NCBI RefSeq assembly: GCF_021245985.1
Contig: NZ_JAJQXA010000001.1
Span: forward strand, 496,001-560,000
Direction of reading: 5' to 3'
Length of the DNA stretch: 64,000 nucleotides
From: Flavobacterium soyae
Lineage (GTDB): Bacteria > Bacteroidota > Bacteroidia > Flavobacteriales > Flavobacteriaceae
In this document: positions 36,951 to 45,146 of the stretch, in pieces
Position numbering within the stretch: the first letter of the stretch is position 1
How the letters are laid out: each line of letters opens with the position of its first letter
Notes under the pieces: generated by a model
Databases searched by the model: none
The model's input: the letters and a program-made list of their open reading frames with translations, nothing else
What the model was told of the DNA's origin: nothing
Program-made: the position numbers and the translations under genes

Positions 36951-37271
36951 TTAAAGCAAATTTATCAGAGTTCCGTCTAATAAAATTGGACGGAAGTTTG
37001 AACCTCCAAAAATTTCTTTTGATTCGTCATCTTTTATAGTTTTAAGCGAAAAGTTTAATATCAATTCAAAAGAGGTTTCATAATAAAAACTTTCTCTTTT
37101 TTTGCAATATTTTAATGGCGCGTCTAATTCTTTAATTATATCCAATTCATTATAAAGCTGGCTTCTGCTCAAACTTAGCTTTTTTGCAAAAACACTTGGA
37201 GTACCTGTTTTTTCAGCAATAATTAATTTATGCATCCTTTTAATTCTTTCGATTTGCTTAATAAAAAACAT
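36951..37271 (-). CDS. HTH domain regulator of the bacteriocin-type locus
   Basis: A 106-residue protein. The N-terminal two thirds fit a helix-turn-helix fold: IERIKRMHKLIIAEKTGTPSVFAKKLSLSRSQLYNELDIIKEL (about 8-50), followed by the wing-like CKKRESFYYE. Similar small HTH proteins precede double-glycine peptide genes in other Bacteroidota. It is likely a local regulator. It lies 65 bases upstream of peptide A and in the same orientation. Confidence 0.7.
   Translation of the reverse strand: MFFIKQIERIKRMHKLIIAEKTGTPSVFAKKLSLSRSQLYNELDIIKELDAPLKYCKKRESFYYETSFELILNFSLKTIKDDESKEIFGGSNFRPILLDGTLINLL
36957..36964 (-). promoter_or_regulatory. possible -7 element before peptide A
   Basis: On the minus strand this is TAAATTTG, matching TAnnTTTG, located in the last codons of the HTH gene and 72 bases before the peptide A start. 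A good -33 TTG is not seen. Confidence 0.35.
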
Positions 37272-37512
37272 AGTTTTACAGTATAAAAATTAATAAATCA
37301 TTTATTACTTTAAGAATCTTCAACAAGTTATGTTAACTCTTTACAAATTGAGTTCTTTTTCAATAATGATGAAATTAAAACGGAAGTTTCTAAGGCATTG
37401 CTTCTAAAAGTTTTTAAAATATTAAAATAGGGTATTTGTAACATTCCTCACGAATGAGTTACTAATATTATACAGACATAAGATAAGTTTTGCTTAATTT
37501 AAAAGTAAGCAC

Positions 37513-37533
37513 ATTAATTAACAAACATTTAAA
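37513..37533 (+). repeat. 21-bp direct repeat, right copy
   Basis: Identical over 21 bases to 31655-31675, same orientation. Together they enclose the eight or nine genes of the bacteriocin-type locus. Confidence 0.5.
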
Positions 37534-37576
37534 ACCTTATGTATTATATTGCGCTTTCAAATTAAAATAGAAACGC

Positions 37577-37584
37577 TACTTTTG
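37577..37584 (+). promoter_or_regulatory. -7 promoter element of rseP
   Basis: TACTTTTG, 29 bases before the start codon, matches TAnnTTTG. A TTG occurs at 37549-37551, but the 25-base spacing is longer than usual. Confidence 0.5.
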
Positions 37585-37612
37585 TGCGTTAAATACGAAC
37601 TAAAAATACAAA

Positions 37613-38953
37613 ATGGATATAGTTATCAAACTCTCTCAATTTCTATTGAGTTTATCTTTACTTATTATTCTTCACGAATTAGGGCATTTTATTCCTGCCA
37701 AATTATTTAAAACGAGAGTTGAAAAATTTTACTTATTTTTTGATGTTAAATATTCGCTGTTAAAAAAGAAAATTGGCGAAACAGAATACGGAATTGGATG
37801 GTTACCGCTTGGGGGTTATGTAAAAATCTCCGGAATGATCGACGAAAGTATGGACAAAGAGCAAATGGCACTTCCGCCGCAGCCTTGGGAATTTCGTTCT
37901 AAACCGGCTTGGCAGCGTTTAATTATTATGCTTGGCGGTGTTACGGTAAACTTTATTCTGGCGTTTATTATATATATTGGAATGGCTTTTGCTTACGGCG
38001 ATACGTATGTGGCAAATGCTGATTTGAAAGACGGAGTTTTTATCGAAAATCCTGCAATGCTTAAAGCTGGTTTTAGAACCGGAGATAAAATCATTTCGAT
38101 TGATGGTAAAACGGTTGAAAATTTTGACAGCGACATGAATATGAATGTTATCATGTCGAAACATATTTTGATTGAAAGAGACGGAAAACAGCAGACTATT
38201 AATATCCCAAATGATTTTGTTGATCAATTATCTAAATATGAAAAAGGTTTATTGATTGGTATCAGAATGCCTTTCGTTGTGGGTAAAATTTCTGAAGAAT
38301 CTGAAAATACTTCTTTAAAACCAAAAGATATCATTGTAAGTCTGAATAATCAAAAAATAAAATATTTTGATCAGGCGAAAGCTGTTTTAGAAGCTAACAA
38401 AGGAAAAACAATTCCTGCTGTTGTATTACGTGATTTAAAAGAAACTCCAGTTACTGTTAAGGTTTCTAAACTAGGAAAATTAGGAATTGGTGTTGGCGGT
38501 TTAGGAATCGAATCTTTAGAGAAATTAGGCTACTATAAAATAAGTACCAGAGAATATAGTTTCTTTGAATCTATTCCGGTTGGAATTCAAAAAGGAAAAG
38601 ATCAATTAGTAGGTTATGGAAAACAGCTGAAAATGATTTTTAATCCTGAAACAAAAGCTTACAAACAAGTGGGTGGTTTTGCAGCGATTTACAACATTTT
38701 TCCAAGCTTTTGGAGCTGGGAAACATTCTGGTCTATCACGGCTTTATTGTCAATTATGCTTGGAGTTATGAATTTATTGCCAATTCCGGCACTTGATGGA
38801 GGCCACGTGATGTTTTTATTGTATGAAATTATCAGCGGTAAAAAACCGAGTGATAAATTCCTTGAAAACGCCCAAATGGTTGGCTTCGTACTACTTATAG
38901 CGCTGCTTTTGTTCGCAAACGGGAACGACATTTATAAGGCAATTGTTAAGTAA
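37613..38953 (+). CDS. rseP: RIP metalloprotease RseP (site-2 protease)
   Basis: An inner-membrane zinc protease that cleaves transmembrane anti-sigma factors and signal peptide remnants. The zinc motif H21-E-L-G-H25 lies in the first helix; the second ligand motif is PIPALDGGH with D395 near the C-terminus. One to two PDZ-like regions lie in the middle (about 130-300; DGVFIENPAMLKAGFRTGDKIISIDGK). The length of 446 residues is normal. It precedes the tRNA genes. Confidence 0.95.
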   Translation: MDIVIKLSQFLLSLSLLIILHELGHFIPAKLFKTRVEKFYLFFDVKYSLLKKKIGETEYGIGWLPLGGYVKISGMIDESMDKEQMALPPQPWEFRSKPAWQRLIIMLGGVTVNFILAFIIYIGMAFAYGDTYVANADLKDGVFIENPAMLKAGFRTGDKIISIDGKTVENFDSDMNMNVIMSKHILIERDGKQQTINIPNDFVDQLSKYEKGLLIGIRMPFVVGKISEESENTSLKPKDIIVSLNNQKIKYFDQAKAVLEANKGKTIPAVVLRDLKETPVTVKVSKLGKLGIGVGGLGIESLEKLGYYKISTREYSFFESIPVGIQKGKDQLVGYGKQLKMIFNPETKAYKQVGGFAAIYNIFPSFWSWETFWSITALLSIMLGVMNLLPIPALDGGHVMFLLYEIISGKKPSDKFLENAQMVGFVLLIALLLFANGNDIYKAIVK

Positions 38954-38986
38954 AAAAATATTTTTTTAAAAAGAGTTAAAATATTT

Positions 38987-39015
38987 TTGAGAAACTAAAA
39001 AATCAATTATATTTG
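38987..39015 (+). promoter_or_regulatory. promoter of the tRNA-Asn pair
   Basis: TTG at 38987-38989 and TATATTTG at 39008-39015 are 18 bases apart, a near-ideal flavobacterial promoter, 24 bases before the first tRNA. Confidence 0.7.
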
Positions 39016-39039
39016 CACTCGCTAAAAAGAGCAACAACT

Positions 39040-39113
39040 TCCTCCTTAGCTCAGTTGGTTAGAGCATCTGACTGTTAATCAGAGGGTCCTTGGTTCGAGC
39101 CCAAGAGGGGGAG
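39040..39113 (+). tRNA. tRNA-Asn (GUU), first copy
   Basis: A 74-base cloverleaf with acceptor arms TCCTCCT/AGGGGGA, D-arm TAGCTCAGTTGGTTAGAGC, anticodon stem TCTGA/TCAGA around loop CTGTTAA (anticodon GTT) and T-arm GGTTCGAGCC. The CCA end is not encoded. Confidence 0.97.
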
Positions 39114-39151
39114 CAACTTTTTTTAGCAAACATATTTACCTTTAAGGTGAT

Positions 39152-39225
39152 TCCTCCTTAGCTCAGTTGGTTAGAGCATCTGACTGTTAATCAGAGGGTC
39201 CTTGGTTCGAGCCCAAGAGGGGGAG
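39152..39225 (+). tRNA. tRNA-Asn (GUU), second copy
   Basis: Identical in sequence to the first copy, 38 bases downstream and surely co-transcribed with it. Anticodon GTT. A terminator follows at once. Confidence 0.97.
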
Positions 39226-39230
39226 CTTAA

Positions 39231-39262
39231 AAAAAGACGATCAAATGATCGTCTTTTTTTGT
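39231..39262 (+). terminator. terminator of the tRNA-Asn operon
   Basis: The stem GACGATC/GATCGTC with loop AAAT is preceded by A residues and followed by seven T residues. Confidence 0.85.
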
Positions 39263-39284
39263 TTATACCTTTTTCTACTCAAAG

Positions 39285-39389
39285 TTTGTCATTTCGACTG
39301 AAAGGAGAAATCGCACTGGAAACTCTGCACAGTATATCAATCTTTGTCGATTAACTAGTACGATTTCTCCTTTCAGTCGAAATGACAAA
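39285..39389. repeat. 29-bp perfect inverted repeat after the tRNA genes
   Basis: The left arm 39285-39313 (TTTGTCATTTCGACTGAAAG and on) is the exact reverse complement of 39361-39389. The 47-base loop contains no gene. It resembles dispersed flavobacterial GTCATTTCGAC elements. Confidence 0.85.
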
Positions 39390-39484
39390 ACTGAGTGTTT
39401 TTCTAATTGATTATAAAATTTCCAAATTACTCTTTTTAATTGCACCCAGAATCAATTTGTGCTTAATTTATTCTCTTTTAAATA

Positions 39485-39775
39485 TAGCCCATGATTGAAA
39501 TCATGGGAAACATGATACAAATCGTGATAAATTTATTGTCTAAACATTGCGTTCCTGCGGTTTCAACCGCAGGCTATGTTTATTATATGGCGTAAAACCT
39601 TTATTACGATTTAATTCCTTGCTGTTTTTTAAAATTTCATCATTCCCCACCTATTTCTACTCTATCTCAAACGCAGCCCGTGGTTTCAATCGCTGGAAAC
39701 GCAATACAAATTATAAAAAATGTATTACCCAAAAATTGCATCTCAGCGGTTGAAATCGTGGGCTATGTTTAATTA
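39485..39775. repeat. two REP-like palindromic units
   Basis: Two units of about 100 bases each begin with AGCCCATGATT or AGCCCGTGGTT and end with the reverse GGCTATGTTT. Each contains small hairpins such as CCTGCGGTTTCAACCGCAGG and the shared words GAAA(C/A)GC and CAAAT. They are separated by about 75 bases. No transposase is present. A short open frame here is taken as spurious. Confidence 0.65.
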
Positions 39776-39776
39776 T

Positions 39777-40451
39777 TTATTGATTCAGGTTTTTACTATC
39801 AAACAATTTCATCATTTCATCGGCCTTTTCAGTTTCGTTTATTGCTTTTAAACATTGAGCGTATCTAAAATAATAAATCGTGTCTAGATTTTCATCCAGA
39901 GTAAATAAATCTGCATAATATTTAACCGCATCTTCAAAATCGCTTTCAAAATAATACTTATCTGCAACTTTTCTAAGCAAGTCTATCGATTTGAAGCCTT
40001 TGTCTACAACATTGGTGTAAGTCTCTAAAATATCTATTTTTACAAACTTCTCGGTATATGCCGGAGCAGTAACCTCAACTTCGACTGATTTAATAGTCTC
40101 AACATCTGCATCAGCCATATCTTTAGACGGTAAAATTGTATTTGCAGTTCTTACTTTTGGTCTTTTATATATTGGTGTTACGGTTCTGGTATTATTTGGA
40201 CCAAGATCATTTGTATAAACCATATCCAGCTTTGAAACTTCGTACTTGGTGGTTCTTTTTCCAAAGGGCATATTAATAACTTCTACAACCAAATACGACT
40301 CTATATCACGATCTTCGGTTGGTTTGCTGTCAAATTTAAAAGGCGCTCTTCGAGTGTCTGCGTTTGCTATCATATAATTGGTCTGCTGAGCAAAACAACT
40401 TAATGAAAACAAACCGGCAAAAGCCGCAAAATGTAGTAAATATGTTTTCAT
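39777..40451 (-). CDS. secreted protein with TPR-like C-terminus
   Basis: 224 residues. A Sec signal peptide (ends SCFAQ) is followed by a region with VEVINMPFGKRTTKYEVSKLD, and a C-terminal pair of TPR-like helices (KVADKYYFESDFEDAVKYYADLF and YYFRYAQCLKAINETEKADEMMKLF). This TPR segment resembles the N-terminal part of flavobacterial OmpA-family/PorE-like proteins, but the propeller and OmpA domains are missing. It may be a distinct short family or a shortened relative. It is a single gene. Confidence 0.7.
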   Translation of the reverse strand: MKTYLLHFAAFAGLFSLSCFAQQTNYMIANADTRRAPFKFDSKPTEDRDIESYLVVEVINMPFGKRTTKYEVSKLDMVYTNDLGPNNTRTVTPIYKRPKVRTANTILPSKDMADADVETIKSVEVEVTAPAYTEKFVKIDILETYTNVVDKGFKSIDLLRKVADKYYFESDFEDAVKYYADLFTLDENLDTIYYFRYAQCLKAINETEKADEMMKLFDSKNLNQ

Positions 40452-40739
40452 AAGTAATTAAATTAAAATTGATACTCCATAAAACACTATATAAAGCTAC
40501 TGATTTTGTGACGTTTATGCACTACTTCAACCATGAAATGCTTATAAAAACGATTAAGTGTGCGTTTTGCTTTTTTGCCCAACGCTTATTGTTTTTATAA
40601 TTTTAGTTTTTAATTATTCCTTGTGCGAAAAATTGTATTTTTGTTTTGTCCCGAAATCGAAGCAAATTGTATCACACAAAAACAACTTGTATTTTACAGC
40701 ACCAATACTTTTTTCAGGAATTTTAAATATCTTTGAATT

Positions 40740-41132
40740 ATGAGCACACTAACAAAACCAAATCATATAGGGCGAAAAATAAGCCGTATTCGTGAACTTC
40801 GCGATATGAAGCAGGAAGCTTTGGCGCAGGCTTTAGGCACGAGCCAGCAGACTGTTTCTGCTATTGAAAACAGCGAAACAATTGATGATGAAAAACTTCA
40901 GGCAATTGCCGAAATATTAGGCGTGACTGTTGAAGGAATTAAAAATTTCTCTGAAGAAGCGGTTTTAAATATTATTGGAAATACTTATCAAGATAATGGT
41001 ATTGTGAATGCCGGGCTTAATTATAATTGTAATTTCAATCCTCTTGATAAAGTTGTGGAACTTTATGAGCGTTTGATTCAGTCTGAAAAAGATAAAGTTG
41101 AATATTTGGAGAAGTTGTTGAAAGGGAAGTAA
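40740..41132 (+). CDS. XRE family transcriptional regulator
   Basis: 130 residues. The helix-turn-helix (about 11-65) reads ISRIRELRDMKQEALAQALG, then TSQQTVSAIENS. The rest (EEAVLNIIGNTYQDNGIVNAGLNYNCNFNPLDKVVELYERLI, ending in a coiled coil) is typical of a Bacteroidota subgroup. A TATCTTTG box ends only 4 bases before the ATG, so a nearly leaderless transcript is possible; another TATTTTTG box lies at 40636-40643. It is upstream of the TIR operon but separated from it by a terminator, so a regulatory link is unproven. Confidence 0.88.
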   Translation: MSTLTKPNHIGRKISRIRELRDMKQEALAQALGTSQQTVSAIENSETIDDEKLQAIAEILGVTVEGIKNFSEEAVLNIIGNTYQDNGIVNAGLNYNCNFNPLDKVVELYERLIQSEKDKVEYLEKLLKGK

Positions 41133-41168
41133 TCGTTTTGTAAAAAATTCGAATCCACATAAATTATT

Positions 41169-41203
41169 AAAAAAGACTATCATGAAAATGATGGTCTTTT
41201 TTG
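41169..41203 (+). terminator. terminator after the XRE regulator gene
   Basis: AAAAGACTATCAT pairs with ATGATGGTCTTTT around GAAA and is followed by T residues. Confidence 0.7.
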
Positions 41204-41380
41204 TTCATACTTACTAAAATTTCGTTGTTATGGAAAACCGTAAAATAAATAATAAACAACAGTAGATCTTTGTCTTAAATAGAAACAAGTGTCAAAACAG
41301 GTATTTATACTTGTCGATAATTGTTAAATAAATATTTTATTTAGCACTCTGTTTTTTATATTCATAACAATCAATAAAAT

Positions 41381-42556
41381 ATGGATTACAAATATCAATT
41401 AATAGTTTTAGGATCTACTGGTAAAATTACTAATACAGTATTAGACACTTTATGGCAACGAGTCAAAGATTTGGGGGTTTCAACATCAAAATTCATAATT
41501 ATTGATGAATTAAATTTCAAAAGAGAATATACAGCAAATTGCCCTGCGTTCTGTATTTACTTTGGAGATTTAACTAACAATCATAAAAACCTTGACATAA
41601 TAAAAAAACTAATAAATGACGGAACTCTTATCATTCCTTTTTTTTATAATGAATTAGATTTCCAATCTGAAATTCCAGAGGTTTTACACAATCATAATGG
41701 TTTTTTATATAATGCCTTAGATGATATTGAAAGAATTGTTTCATTAATACTAGAAGGTTTTTCATTATTGAGGAACTCTAGAAAAATATTTATAAGCTAC
41801 AAAAGGAATGAATCAAGATCTGTTGCAATACAACTTTTCGAAGAATTTGAAAAAAAAGGCTTTGATGTTTTTCTAGATACGCATAGTATTAGACCAGGCG
41901 AACCTTTTCAAGAAGAATTATGGAACAGAATGACAGATTGTGATGCAATTGTACTTTTAAATACAGAAAAATTTTTAGCGAGTAAGTGGTGTAAAGAAGA
42001 AATAGCTGAAGCTAATTGTAAATTAATTGGAATTGTACAATTAATATGGCCTAATCACAAATTAGAAAGCATGGCTGAATTATGCCTACCTATAAACTTA
42101 AAAGATAGTGATTTTATAGACGGAATATATAATGATAAGGTTTTAAGCCAATTAAAAAAAAATGTAGTCAATGAGATTACAAGTAAGGTTGAGTCAATTA
42201 GAGCTAGAAATTTAGCTTCTCGACAAGATAATATTATAACAGAATTCACGAGTGCGTCAAAAAATTTAAATTTAAACATAACCCTACAGCCTGAAAGATA
42301 CATAAACCAAAAATTAGCCGATGGTAGAGATAGAATTTTTATTCCAACCGTTGGTATTCCTCACTCTTTTAGCTGTAACCAATCTGAAGATTTAATTGCA
42401 GAGATCAAAAAACACAATGTAGAGAGCATATATCTTTTGTATGACCATATCAGAATTAGAGACAAATGGTTAAAACATCTTGACTGGTTAAATAAACATC
42501 TAACAGTTAAAACATTAAAAATTAAAAATGTAGAATTATGGCTGAATCACAATTAA
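41381..42556 (+). CDS. TIR domain protein of a putative three-gene defence system
   Basis: 391 residues, no signal peptide. An N-terminal domain of about 130 residues (QLIVLGSTGKITNTVLDTLW, CIYFGDLTNNHKNLD) is followed by a TIR domain (about 134-260): RKIFISYKRNES, GFDVFLDTHSIRPGEPF, SKWCKEEIAEAN. The glutamate at 206 or 207 fits the catalytic Glu of NAD-cleaving TIR proteins. The C-terminal part (about 290-391) is of no family I know. It overlaps the SLOG gene by 19 bases. The likely role is as an NAD-degrading or signal-producing effector, by analogy with bacterial TIR defence. Confidence 0.8.
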   Translation: MDYKYQLIVLGSTGKITNTVLDTLWQRVKDLGVSTSKFIIIDELNFKREYTANCPAFCIYFGDLTNNHKNLDIIKKLINDGTLIIPFFYNELDFQSEIPEVLHNHNGFLYNALDDIERIVSLILEGFSLLRNSRKIFISYKRNESRSVAIQLFEEFEKKGFDVFLDTHSIRPGEPFQEELWNRMTDCDAIVLLNTEKFLASKWCKEEIAEANCKLIGIVQLIWPNHKLESMAELCLPINLKDSDFIDGIYNDKVLSQLKKNVVNEITSKVESIRARNLASRQDNIITEFTSASKNLNLNITLQPERYINQKLADGRDRIFIPTVGIPHSFSCNQSEDLIAEIKKHNVESIYLLYDHIRIRDKWLKHLDWLNKHLTVKTLKIKNVELWLNHN

Positions 42557-43128
42557 AAAAAATATTTCTTTCTGCGAGTATTCCTTTACCAGAAAGAAAT
42601 CCTGAATTCTATGAAACCGCTGACTTTATAGCAATTAGAGATTCGATAAGAGCTTTATCAACAATCATAATTCCTAAATATCATCTAATATGGGGAGGGC
42701 ATCCATCTATTACACCTATTATAAGATATGTTTTAAGTAGAATGGATACTGATTTAAAAAGATACGTTACATTATATCAATCGAATTTTTTCGAAAAATA
42801 TTTCCCAAAAGATAATTTCGATTTTGAAAACATTGTATTGACTGAACAACTTTCGACTAAAGAAGAAAGTCTAAAATTAATGCGAACAAAAATGCTATCT
42901 GAAAATAATTTTTCTGCTGGGATTTTTATTGGAGGAATGGATGGAATTATAGATGAATATTTCATGTTCAAAAAATATAATCCAGACGCTTTGGTAATTC
43001 CTGTCGCTAGTACTGGAGCAGCTACAAAAATCTTATATGATAATTATATAGAGGACAAAAATGAAAGACTGATTACTGATTATTCATATATGTCTTTATT
43101 CAACGATTTACTTTTAAAACAAATATAA
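42538..43128 (+). CDS. SLOG domain protein (cluster 3-like nucleotide sensor)
   Basis: 196 residues that fit the SLOG superfamily, Rossmann-like sensors of nucleotide-derived signals. Start motif IFLSASIPLPERNPEFYETADFIAIRD (about 9-35), then IWGGHPSITPII (51-62; GGHP loop) and FSAGIFIGGMDGIIDEYFMF, and finally VIPVASTGAATKILYD. The SLOG fold is used by Thoeris ThsA to bind TIR-made cyclic ADP-ribose isomers. It lies between two TIR-type genes, overlapping the first and 1 base from the next. Confidence 0.75.
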   Translation: MAESQLKKIFLSASIPLPERNPEFYETADFIAIRDSIRALSTIIIPKYHLIWGGHPSITPIIRYVLSRMDTDLKRYVTLYQSNFFEKYFPKDNFDFENIVLTEQLSTKEESLKLMRTKMLSENNFSAGIFIGGMDGIIDEYFMFKKYNPDALVIPVASTGAATKILYDNYIEDKNERLITDYSYMSLFNDLLLKQI

Positions 43129-43129
43129 A

Positions 43130-43795
43130 ATGGGTAAGAAAATTTTTGTGTCGTACAAATATGCCGACGACAAAGTAGAAGGATTGCCAGATCTGCCATT
43201 TGGTACAATAACAACAGCTAGACATTATGTAGATTTAATTCAGGAAAAGCTTGATGAAGAAACAGACCATATTTATAAAGGAGAAAATGATGATGAAAGC
43301 TTAGAAAGCTTAGCTGACTCAACAATTAGCTCAAAACTTGGCGATAAAATTTTCGACAGCACCATTACAATTGTATTAATTTCTAAAGGAATGAACGAAA
43401 ACACCAAAGATTCAGATCAGTGGATACCATGGGAAATATCATATTCATTAAAAGAACAATCCAGAGATGGGAGAAGTAGTAAAACGAATGCAATTTTAGG
43501 CGTTGTTTTACCTGACAATAGTGGTAGTTATAGTTATTATTATAGACACAATCCATTATGCAACAGCACTACCCATTTTACAAATCAACTATTTGACATA
43601 TTAAAAGAAAACATGTTTAATCTTAAAAATCCAGAAACAAGAAGTTGCAATGGATCAACAATTCATGAAGGAGAATCTTCTTTTATAAAAACGATTCAAT
43701 GGGATAAATTTATTGAAAATATAGATTTTTATGTTAATAAGGCTCTTGAAATATGTGAGAATAAAAGCAATTACAATATTAGAAAAAATGTATAA
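43130..43795 (+). CDS. ThsB-like TIR (DUF1863) protein
   Basis: 221 residues. The N-terminus KKIFVSYKYADDKVEGLPDL and the strand TITIVLISKGMNENT, then W98-I-P-W101-E102-I, fit the TIR-like DUF1863/Thoeris ThsB group. Members sense phage and make a cyclic ADP-ribose-type signal. A 60-residue C-terminal part may be a separate region. It starts 1 base after the SLOG gene. No ThsA-like SIR2-SLOG fusion is present, so if this is Thoeris-related it is an unusual arrangement. Confidence 0.7.
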   Translation: MGKKIFVSYKYADDKVEGLPDLPFGTITTARHYVDLIQEKLDEETDHIYKGENDDESLESLADSTISSKLGDKIFDSTITIVLISKGMNENTKDSDQWIPWEISYSLKEQSRDGRSSKTNAILGVVLPDNSGSYSYYYRHNPLCNSTTHFTNQLFDILKENMFNLKNPETRSCNGSTIHEGESSFIKTIQWDKFIENIDFYVNKALEICENKSNYNIRKNV

Positions 43796-43884
43796 TGCCT
43801 TGCAAACATATATCTTAAATAAATGATTAATTTGCTTAAAGATTGAATATTTCAAATTCTAAAAAAAATAAGACTAAATATCTC

Positions 43885-43917
43885 AAAAAAAATAGCGCTG
43901 CAAAAACTGCAGCGCTA
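43885..43917 (-). terminator. terminator of the C1 peptidase gene
   Basis: On the minus strand a perfect TAGCGCTGCA/TGCAGCGCTA stem is followed by eight T residues. It sits between the convergent ThsB-like and C1 peptidase genes. Confidence 0.85.
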
Positions 43918-43943
43918 CTTAATTTAAAAAAATCAGGATAAAA

Positions 43944-45140
43944 TTATACCCCTAATTTCTTAGCAATTTCAGCAGGAATTCCACCTTTGTTTACCATTAA
44001 GGCAGTTGTTTTATATTTTACGAAATTTTTGGTAACGAACAAGAAACCTTTGTAATCGTTTGTTTCTCCCCAAGAATTTTTTACAATATAATATTCTTTT
44101 CCTGTTTGATCTTTTGCAAGACCAATAATGTGCATTCCGTGATCGTCTGTTGTACCGTAATTGTCAAACGCAGCCTGACGCATTTCTGGAGTAATTTCCG
44201 GTTCTGCTTTTGGTCCGTTAAACATATCTGCTTTTTCTTCGGCAGTCATGTCGTCAAATTTCTTTGTTGGAACATAAGCAACACCATTTTTCCAGCTGAA
44301 GCTTTTCTCGCTTACGTCTGTCGCCCAAGCAACAGTATAACCTTTTTTCAATGCATTGTCGATAACATCTGTCATGTCGTTTACTTTTACATTGTAAACC
44401 TGATCTAATGACCAGTTGTCTGGCACGGCAAGAACTGTTTTTTGGTAATAAGGAGAAGTTGTAAATGAAGACATTTCTACATATTCGTCAGGATTAATTC
44501 CCACCACTTCTTTAGCAAAAGACTGCGGTGTATAATTTTTCCCTTTGTAATTGAAGTTCTCCGGCACTTTTCCTAAATAAGAATCAATAACAGCAGCGTA
44601 TGCTTTTTGCCAGTTTGGTGTTAACTCTCCGTTTGGATTTTTAACCACCGCAGCCAAAACACCTTCGATAAGTGCAGACATTTCGGCAAATTTATTTTTA
44701 TCTGTTCCGTAGTTCAAACCAGTGTAAACTTCTCTTGGTACGGTTCCGTATTTTTTGTACATATTAATTACGTCGTGCAGCGAACCTCCGTCACCTAAAG
44801 TGATCGCGCCGTGCATACGAACATAATTTACTCCTTTGTCAACATACACATTTCTTGCAGAAAAAACCTGAGAAAGCTCAACAGGCTGTTTTCCTAAACG
44901 AATCATTTCTGACTCTAAAAATGAGTTTGATGCATAACTCCAGCAAGTTCCAGATGAACCCTGGTTTTTAATCGACGTTGTTCCTAAGTTAACTACTTCA
45001 GTGAATTTAAAAGCTTCTTTACTTTTATCACTCGCATTTAGCTTTAAGGAATTTACCAAAATGTCCTGCGCAAAACAGCCGCTTACTCCAACCAAAAAAG
45101 CAGATGCCGCGAAAACTGATTTCATCGTATTTTTATACAT
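43944..45140 (-). CDS. secreted C1 family cysteine peptidase (bleomycin hydrolase-like)
   Basis: 398 residues from the ATG at 45140; the frame begins 2 codons earlier at TTG. The signal sequence ends in CFAQ. The catalytic triad is complete: C66 in NQGSSGTCWSYA, His in DDHGMHIIGLAKD and Asn in YIVKNSWGE. The layout is that of C1B aminopeptidase C/bleomycin hydrolase, but with a signal peptide. Single gene with its own terminator. Confidence 0.9.
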   Translation of the reverse strand: MYKNTMKSVFAASAFLVGVSGCFAQDILVNSLKLNASDKSKEAFKFTEVVNLGTTSIKNQGSSGTCWSYASNSFLESEMIRLGKQPVELSQVFSARNVYVDKGVNYVRMHGAITLGDGGSLHDVINMYKKYGTVPREVYTGLNYGTDKNKFAEMSALIEGVLAAVVKNPNGELTPNWQKAYAAVIDSYLGKVPENFNYKGKNYTPQSFAKEVVGINPDEYVEMSSFTTSPYYQKTVLAVPDNWSLDQVYNVKVNDMTDVIDNALKKGYTVAWATDVSEKSFSWKNGVAYVPTKKFDDMTAEEKADMFNGPKAEPEITPEMRQAAFDNYGTTDDHGMHIIGLAKDQTGKEYYIVKNSWGETNDYKGFLFVTKNFVKYKTTALMVNKGGIPAEIAKKLGV

Positions 45141-45146
45141 AATCAA

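Larger units (their letters stand above)
37272..37612. other. spacer between the bacteriocin-type locus and rseP
   Basis: This 341-base AT-rich region between divergent genes holds the right copy of the 21-bp direct repeat (37513-37533) and the rseP -7 element. I see no gene, hairpin or other element in it. Confidence 0.5.

Noticed and set aside
39547..39753. 68-residue open frame after the tRNAs
   Set aside because: It lies wholly in REP-like palindromes and spells no domain.
40740..41132. XRE gene as part of the TIR operon
   Set aside because: A clear terminator at 41169-41203 and a gap of about 250 bases separate it from the TIR gene, so I do not include it in the module.
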